In this document: positions 59,268 through 64,000 of the stretch, piece after piece
How the letters are laid out: each line of letters begins with the position of its first letter
How positions within the stretch are numbered: the stretch's first letter is position 1
NCBI GenBank assembly: GCA_963848495.1
Contig: CAWKDV010000004.1
Location: forward strand, 186,001-250,000
Source: JAICJR01 sp963848495
Lineage (GTDB): Bacteria > Actinomycetota > Thermoleophilia > Solirubrobacterales > Thermoleophilaceae
Direction: 5' to 3'
DNA length: 64,000 nt
Notes under the pieces: generated by a model
What the model was told of the DNA's origin: nothing
The model's input: only the letters and a program-made list of their open reading frames with translations
Database searches by the model: none
Made by a program: the position numbers and the translations under genes

Positions 59268-60549
59268 CGGACTCGTTCCGCTTGCGGTCCTGCTGGGTCT
59301 GCTCGTGGATCATCTCCTCGTCGAGCGCCAGGCCCTGGTGGTGCAGCAGGTGACCCATGCGGTCGCGCTTGGTGCGCAGGTAGTCGCGGTTGTACTGGGT
59401 GGCCGGGGCCTGGATCGGCAGCTGGTCGGTGACGTTCAGCCCGTAGCCCTCGAGGCCGACGATCTTCTTGGGGTTGTTGGTGAGCAGGCGGATCGAGGTC
59501 AGGCCGAGGTCGACCAGGATCTGGGCGCCGATGCCGTAGTCGCGCAGGTCGGCCGGCAGGCCCAGCTCGATGTTGGCGTCCACCGTGTCGAGGCCCTGCT
59601 CCTGGAGCTTGTAGGCGCGCAGCTTGTTCAGGAGGCCGATGCCGCGCCCCTCCTGGGCGAGGTAGAGCAGCACCCCCTGACCCTCCTCCTCGATCAGCGC
59701 CAGCGCCGCCTCGAGCTGCTGGCCGCAGTCGCAGCGCATCGAGTGGAAGACGTCGCCGGTGAGGCACTCCGAGTGCACGCGCACCAGCACGTCCTGCTTG
59801 CCCGCGACCTCGCCCTTGACCATCGCCACGTGGTGCTTGCTGTCGACCAGCGAGCGGAAGCCGACGACCTCGAAGTCGCCGAACTCGGTGGGCATGTGGG
59901 CGCTGACCACACGCTCGACCAGCTTGTCGTGCCGGCGGCGGTAGGCGATCAGGTCGGCGACCGTGACCATCTTCAGGTCGTGCCGCTCGCAGTAGGCCAC
60001 GAGGTCGGGCACGCGGGCCATCGTGCCGTCGTCGTTCATGATCTCGCAGATCACGCCGGCCGGCGTGAGGCCCGCCAGGCGGGCGAGGTCCACGGCCGCC
60101 TCGGTCTGCCCGGTGCGCTCCAGCACCCCGCCGGCCTTGGCCTTGAGCGGGAAGATGTGGCCGGGCTGGACGAGGTCCTGCGGCCTCGACTTCGGGTCGA
60201 TCGCCACCTGGATCGTGTGCGCGCGGTCGTGCGCGGAGATGCCGGTGGTCACGCCCTCGCGGGCCTCGACCGACACGGTGAAGGCCGTCTGGAAGGGCGA
60301 CTCGTTCTTGGCCGCCATCAGGTCGAGGCCGAGGTCGTCGCAGCGCTCGGGGGTGAGGGCGAGGCAGATCAGCCCGCGCCCCTCCTTGGCCATGAAGTTG
60401 ATCGCCTCCGGCGTGGCGAACTGTGCTGCGAGGGTCAGGTCGCCCTCGTTCTCGCGGTCCTCGGCGTCGCAGACGACGACCATCTTGCCGGCGCGGATGT
60501 CCTCGATCGCGTCCTCGATCGTCGCAAACGGCGCGCGCACGGTGCTCAC
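59260..60549 (-). CDS. ribBA: Bifunctional DHBP synthase/GTP cyclohydrolase II
   Basis: 429 aa. N-terminal RibB: VVVCDAEDRENEGDLTLAAQ, EGRGLICLALTPERCDDLGL, GISAHDRAHTI, QPGHIFPLKA. C-terminal RibA: HSECLTGDVFHSMRCDCGQQ (zinc Cys), LYLAQEGRGIGLLNKLRAYK, NIELGLPADLRDYGIGAQIL, LLTNNPKKIVGLEGYGL. Makes both branch precursors of riboflavin. Overlaps ribE by GTGA/ATGA-type 4 bp and ribH by 8 bp. Confidence 0.96.
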   Translation of the reverse strand: MSTVRAPFATIEDAIEDIRAGKMVVVCDAEDRENEGDLTLAAQFATPEAINFMAKEGRGLICLALTPERCDDLGLDLMAAKNESPFQTAFTVSVEAREGVTTGISAHDRAHTIQVAIDPKSRPQDLVQPGHIFPLKAKAGGVLERTGQTEAAVDLARLAGLTPAGVICEIMNDDGTMARVPDLVAYCERHDLKMVTVADLIAYRRRHDKLVERVVSAHMPTEFGDFEVVGFRSLVDSKHHVAMVKGEVAGKQDVLVRVHSECLTGDVFHSMRCDCGQQLEAALALIEEEGQGVLLYLAQEGRGIGLLNKLRAYKLQEQGLDTVDANIELGLPADLRDYGIGAQILVDLGLTSIRLLTNNPKKIVGLEGYGLNVTDQLPIQAPATQYNRDYLRTKRDRMGHLLHHQGLALDEEMIHEQTQQDRKRNESGG

Positions 60550-61139
60550 GAGCGCACCCCCTGAGTCAGCTTCTCCACGTACTTCGCCAGCACGTCCACC
60601 TCCAGGTTGACCACCCGGCCCGGGACGGCGGCGCCGAGCGTCGTCCGCTCCAGGGTCTCAGGGATGAGCGAAACGCTAAAGCCTTCGTCGTCGATCTCGG
60701 CGACGGTGAGCGAGACCCCGTCGACCGCGATCGAGCCCTTCTCCACCACGTAGCGCAGGAGCTCCGGATCGGCGGCGATGCGCACCACGCTGGCGAAGCC
60801 CTCGATCGTGGCCGACTCGACCTTGCCGGTGCCGTCCACGTGGCCCTGCACGAAGTGGCCGCCGAGGCGGTCCGCTGCCCGCAGCGGCAGCTCGAGGTTC
60901 ACGTGCTCACCGGGCTCGAGCGGGCCGAGGGAGCTGCGGCGCAGCGTCTCGGCCATCACGTCGGCGCGGAAGGCGCCGCCGCCCACGCTCACCGCGGTGA
61001 GGCAGACGCCGTTGACGGCGATCGAGTCGCCTTCGGACAGCTCCTCCGCGAGCGAGGTCTCGACCTCGAGGCGCGCGCCGGCCGGCTCGCGCTCGATCGC
61101 GCGCACGCTGCCCAGCGCCTGTACGAGCCCCGTGAACAT
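60546..61139 (-). CDS. ribE: Riboflavin synthase alpha subunit
   Basis: 197 aa from the ATG at 61139. Two lumazine-binding repeats: MFTGLVQALGSVRAIEREPA with DSIAVNGVCLTAVSVGGGAF, and GHFVQGHVDGTGKVESATIE with GSIAVDGVSLTVAEIDDEGF. Makes riboflavin from two lumazines. One-base overlap (TGATG) with ribD. Confidence 0.95.
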   Translation of the reverse strand: MFTGLVQALGSVRAIEREPAGARLEVETSLAEELSEGDSIAVNGVCLTAVSVGGGAFRADVMAETLRRSSLGPLEPGEHVNLELPLRAADRLGGHFVQGHVDGTGKVESATIEGFASVVRIAADPELLRYVVEKGSIAVDGVSLTVAEIDDEGFSVSLIPETLERTTLGAAVPGRVVNLEVDVLAKYVEKLTQGVRS

Positions 61140-62266
61140 CACCACTCCGTCATGCGCGCGCTGATCAGCACGTCGTCCGCGATCCGCTGCACATCGCTCG
61201 TCAGGGCGCGCTTCGCGGCGTCGATCGCCTCCACGCCCTGGCCCTCCAGCGGCACGCGCGCGTGGCGGCCGCCGGCCAGCATCGGAGCGACGAACAGGCG
61301 CACCTCGTCGATCTCGCCGGCGTCGAGGAAGGCGCCGGCCAGGTGCGGGCCTCCCTCGAGCAGCATCGACTGGATGCCCCGCGCGCCCAGCTCGGACAAC
61401 GCCGAGCGCACGCGCGCGGCCTCGTTCTCACCGGTGGCCACGATGATCTCGACGCCGGCGGCCTCGAGCGCGTCGGTCTGCGCGCGCGAGGCGGCCCGCG
61501 AGCAGATCAGGACCAGTGGCACCTGGTTGGCGGTCTGGACCAGCTGGCTGGCCGCGGGCAGGCGCGCCTCGGAGTCGAACACCACGCGGCTCGGCTGGCG
61601 GGTCACGCCCTCCACGCGCGCGGTGAGGAGCGGATCGTCCGACAGCGCGGTGCCGATGCCCACCGCCACGGCGTCCACCTCGGCGCGCCAGTGGTGCGAG
61701 AGGGTGCGGCTCTCCTCGCCGGAGATCCACTGCGAGTCGCCGCTCTGGGTGGCGACCTTGCCGTCCAGCGTCATCGCCGACTTGAACAGCACGTGCGGGC
61801 GGCCGGTCTTGGCGTGCTTGCGGAAGGGCTGGTTGATCAGGCGGGCCTCGTGGGCGGGGGCGCCCCGGGCGATGTCGACCTGGATGCCCTCGTCGCGCAG
61901 GATGCCGAGGCCGCGGCCGGAGGCCTTCTCGGTGGGGTCGTCGGACGCGACCACCACGCGCGCGATGCGCGCCTCCACGATCGCCTCCGTGCAGGGCGGA
62001 GTGCGGCCGTGGTGGCAGCAGGGCTCGAGCGAGACGTAGAGCGTGGCCCCGGCGGGATCCTCGCTGGCGGCGGCCAGCGCCTCGCGTTCGGCGTGCGGCT
62101 CGCCGGCGGCGCTGTGGAAGCCCTCGCCGATCACCCGGCCGTCCTTCACGAGCACGGCGCCCACCAGCGGGTTGGGGCTGGTCCGCCCGCGCGCCTGCGC
62201 GGCCAGCTCGATGGCGCGCATCAGGTGGAGCTCGTCCTGTCCGGTGGGGGCGGTGGTGTGCGTCAT
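61139..62266 (-). CDS. ribD: Bifunctional riboflavin deaminase/reductase RibD
   Basis: 375 aa from the ATG at 62266 (a TTG five codons earlier is possible). N-terminal deaminase with zinc site HAEREAL and PCCHHGRTPPC; TSPNPLVGAVLVKDGRVIGE. C-terminal reductase: RPHVLFKSAMTLDGKVATQS, VDAVAVGIGTALSDDPLLTA, GIQSMLLEGGPHLAGAFLDA. First gene of the riboflavin operon ribD-ribE-ribBA-ribH. Confidence 0.95.
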   Translation of the reverse strand: MTHTTAPTGQDELHLMRAIELAAQARGRTSPNPLVGAVLVKDGRVIGEGFHSAAGEPHAEREALAAASEDPAGATLYVSLEPCCHHGRTPPCTEAIVEARIARVVVASDDPTEKASGRGLGILRDEGIQVDIARGAPAHEARLINQPFRKHAKTGRPHVLFKSAMTLDGKVATQSGDSQWISGEESRTLSHHWRAEVDAVAVGIGTALSDDPLLTARVEGVTRQPSRVVFDSEARLPAASQLVQTANQVPLVLICSRAASRAQTDALEAAGVEIIVATGENEAARVRSALSELGARGIQSMLLEGGPHLAGAFLDAGEIDEVRLFVAPMLAGGRHARVPLEGQGVEAIDAAKRALTSDVQRIADDVLISARMTEW

Positions 62267-62337
62267 TGACTCGTGAATCAATGGTACGCCAGCACTTCCA
62301 TTGCCGTTAACCCCGTCGAGGTAGGGTGGCCCGTCTC
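62267..62337. promoter_or_regulatory. Divergent promoter region of ribD and the glycosyltransferase gene
   Basis: 71 bp, locally AT-richer (around TTCCATTGCCGTTAACC). It must contain the riboflavin operon promoter. It is too short for an FMN riboswitch, and no RFN motif is seen, so the operon is not under the usual riboswitch control. Confidence 0.5.
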
Positions 62338-64000
62338 ATGCGCCGGCTCCGCGGGCTACTGACCCCTGCCCACCTCGCGCTCGCCGCCATCCTGCTGGCC
62401 GGGCTGTTCGTGCGGGTGCTGCACAACACCTACGGGCTGCCCTACGTCTACAACATCGACGAGGGCTCTCACTTCACCAACCGGGCAGTGGGAATGTTCG
62501 GCGGCAGCCCCGACCCGGGCTACTTCCAGAACCCCTCCGCGTTCACCTACCTCGAGCACCTGGCGCTGCGCTTCCAGTACGGCCCGGCGCACCTGATCCC
62601 GTTCGCCAACTACGACCGCGTGATCCGGCAGTTCGCCCACGACCCGACGGCGATCTACCGCACGGGCCGGGCACTCGCCGCCGTGCTCTGCATGCTGGGC
62701 GTGGTGGCCGTGTACTGGGTCGGGCGGCGGCTGTGGGGGACGTTCGAGGGCCTGGCGGCGGCGGGCGTGCTCTCGTTCGCGTTCTTGCCGGTGGCCTACT
62801 CGCGCATCGCGGTGACCGACGTGGGCACGCTCTTGCCGGTGTCGTTCGCCCTCTATGCGGCGATCCGCGTGTACGAGGGGGCGGGCCGCAGGATGTGGCT
62901 GCTCGGCGGCGCGATGGCGGGGTTTGCGATCGGCTTCAAGTACACGGCCGGGCTTGTGCTGCTGCCGCTTGCGATCGCCACGATCGCGCGCATGCGGCGC
63001 GAGCCGCGGCTGATGAAGGAGGGGCTGCTCGCGCTGGTCGCGGCGCTCGGCGTCTTCTTCGTCACGAACCCGTACGTGTTCATCGACCTCTCGAGCGCCT
63101 GGCACCAGCTCCACGGCGAGGCGGAGCTCGCCGGCAAGTTCAAGAAGCTCGGCCAGGAGCAGTACACGGGGCCCGGCTACTACTTCCGGAGCCTCACCTG
63201 GGGCTTCGGCTGGCTGCCGCTCGTCGCGCTGCTCGGCGGCCTGGCGGTGGAGGCGCGGCGCGCCTGGTTCCGGGCCCTGCTGCTGGTGGTCTTCCCCATC
63301 GCGCTGTTCATCTACCTGAGCCTCCAGGTGCGCTGGTTCGGGCGCTGGCTGCTGCCGGCCTACCCGGCGCTGGCGCTGCTTGCGGGAGTGGGCATCGCCT
63401 GGGTGGCGCGGCGGGTGCCCTGGGGCCGCGCGGCGCAGGCGGCGGCCCTCGCTGGCGCCGGCGTGCTCGTGCTCGCGCTGCCGCTCTACGCCGACGCGCG
63501 CACCGCGCGGCTGCTCGGCCGCACCGACACGCGGCAGCTCGCGCGCAACTGGCTCGTGGCCCACTACCCGGCGCGCCTGCGGATCGTGATCGAGCCCGCG
63601 GTGCCGCCGCGCTACTACCGCGTGGCCGACGCGCCGGGCCGCAAGCAGTTCGTCCGCGGCTTCATCCGCGACATCACCGACACGCACGAGGACTACGGCT
63701 CGACGCTCAACCCGCAGACGATCGACCGCTACCGTCAGGCGGGCTTCTGCCTCGTGATGTCGATGAGCCTCATCCGAGGCAGGTCCCAAAATGCTCACTA
63801 CGAGCCGGCGCTGGCTTACTACCGCCGGCTCGAGCGCGAGTCGAAGCTGGTCTACCACGGCAGCCCCTACAAGCGAGGGGCGAAGCCGGTGAAGTTCAAC
63901 TTCGACCTGTCCTACAACTACTACCCCAGCGCCTTCATCAGGCCGGGACCCGAGATTTGGATCTATCGACTGAGCAACTGCAAGCAGGGCTTCGGCCCGG
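62338..64000 (+). CDS. Membrane glycosyltransferase, GT-C/GT39-like, cut by the window end
   Basis: At least 554 codons, open to the right edge with no stop. N-terminal membrane helix (LALAAILLAGLFVRVLH), then the extracytoplasmic loop with the acidic motif YNIDEGSHFTNRAVG, as in PMT/ArnT-type GT-C enzymes that use polyprenyl-phosphate sugars. Eight or more further hydrophobic helices up to about residue 385 (GWLPLVALLGGLAV, ALLLVVFPIALFIYLSLQV, AALAGAGVLVLALPLYA), then a soluble C-terminal domain (ARNWLVAHYPARLRIVIEP). It probably adds sugars to cell-envelope polymers or proteins. Codon use matches the neighbours; the opposite strand has a long but antisense open frame. Confidence 0.85.
   Translation, partial: MRRLRGLLTPAHLALAAILLAGLFVRVLHNTYGLPYVYNIDEGSHFTNRAVGMFGGSPDPGYFQNPSAFTYLEHLALRFQYGPAHLIPFANYDRVIRQFAHDPTAIYRTGRALAAVLCMLGVVAVYWVGRRLWGTFEGLAAAGVLSFAFLPVAYSRIAVTDVGTLLPVSFALYAAIRVYEGAGRRMWLLGGAMAGFAIGFKYTAGLVLLPLAIATIARMRREPRLMKEGLLALVAALGVFFVTNPYVFIDLSSAWHQLHGEAELAGKFKKLGQEQYTGPGYYFRSLTWGFGWLPLVALLGGLAVEARRAWFRALLLVVFPIALFIYLSLQVRWFGRWLLPAYPALALLAGVGIAWVARRVPWGRAAQAAALAGAGVLVLALPLYADARTARLLGRTDTRQLARNWLVAHYPARLRIVIEPAVPPRYYRVADAPGRKQFVRGFIRDITDTHEDYGSTLNPQTIDRYRQAGFCLVMSMSLIRGRSQNAHYEPALAYYRRLERESKLVYHGSPYKRGAKPVKFNFDLSYNYYPSAFIRPGPEIWIYRLSNCKQGFGP

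Noticed and set aside
62267..62337. FMN riboswitch before ribD
   Set aside because: Too short and no RFN consensus found.
62356..63858. Long minus-strand open frame (500 codons) at the right end
   Set aside because: The plus strand here encodes a clear multi-pass GT-C enzyme that is open to the window end; the minus-strand translation is His/Arg/Glu-rich noise.

Overview
The window is 64 kb of very GC-rich, densely packed bacterial DNA. Most genes touch or overlap by 1-8 bp (ATGA, GTGA, TGATG). The gene content points to an actinobacterium, most likely class Thermoleophilia (Solirubrobacterales/Gaiellales-like): a WhiG/FliA-type sigma factor beside XerC, an EF-G-like paralogue, zinc-type L28 and L32, a Ku gene, a wax-ester synthase/DGAT, and the order smc-ftsY-ffh-rpsP-khpA-rimM-trmD-rplS-lepB-rnhB-yraN-comM-dprA. 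The class is inference; the actinobacterial assignment is stronger.

Layout. 0-4.3 kb: a broken Ku gene, an FHA/RDD membrane protein, an SRPBCC protein and a frameshifted wax-ester synthase. 4.28-5.34 and 23.65-24.71 kb: two inverted, equal-length (1056 bp) copies of an IS481-family element. 5.4-9.4 kb: a four-gene operon (ThDP enzyme, VOC protein, SDR, phosphotriesterase-like hydrolase) that looks catabolic and that I cannot match to a known pathway. 9.4-16.5 kb: a tungstate/molybdate uptake locus in which a TupA-TupB-TupC-type ABC system is interleaved with a PKD surface protein, an ExbB/MotA-like channel and an ExbD-like small protein, followed by a MerR-TOBE regulator and a Mop protein. 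16.5-23.6 kb: fumarylacetoacetase, RNase HI-like, small hypotheticals, an EF-G paralogue, a methyltransferase, whiG and xerC. 24.7-34 kb: L,D-transpeptidase, epimerase, acyltransferase, 5-FTHF cyclo-ligase-like, a HAD phosphatase, a hydrolase, ilvD and thiD. Reading frames are broken repeatedly at 28.9-31.4 kb. 34-52 kb: housekeeping genes for DNA uptake, secretion (lepB, ffh, ftsY), ribosome and tRNA maturation (rpsP, rimM, trmD, rplS), chromosome structure (smc), RNA processing (rnc), lipid synthesis (acpP, plsX) and CoA (coaD). 52-64 kb: recG, fakA-like, rpmB, a riboflavin operon (ribD-ribE-ribBA-ribH) continuing into threonine aldolase, MaoC, MOSC and hydrolase genes, and a divergent, incomplete GT39-type glycosyltransferase.

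Things beyond plain genes. (1) Heptanucleotide tandem repeats with several different units, always 7 bp in period, sit in at least seven loci in short gaps or at gene ends. (2) The IS481-like element has no transposase stop codon of its own: its NCTAGN target supplies an in-frame TAG, and both copies landed on the CTAG that holds a host gene's stop. (3) Three conserved genes (RNase HI-like, rnc, recG) have no ATG/GTG/TTG start available. (4) A divergent promoter region carries four TCGCGA palindromes as two pairs, each 11 bp apart. (5) The L,D-transpeptidase has a structured-looking leader.
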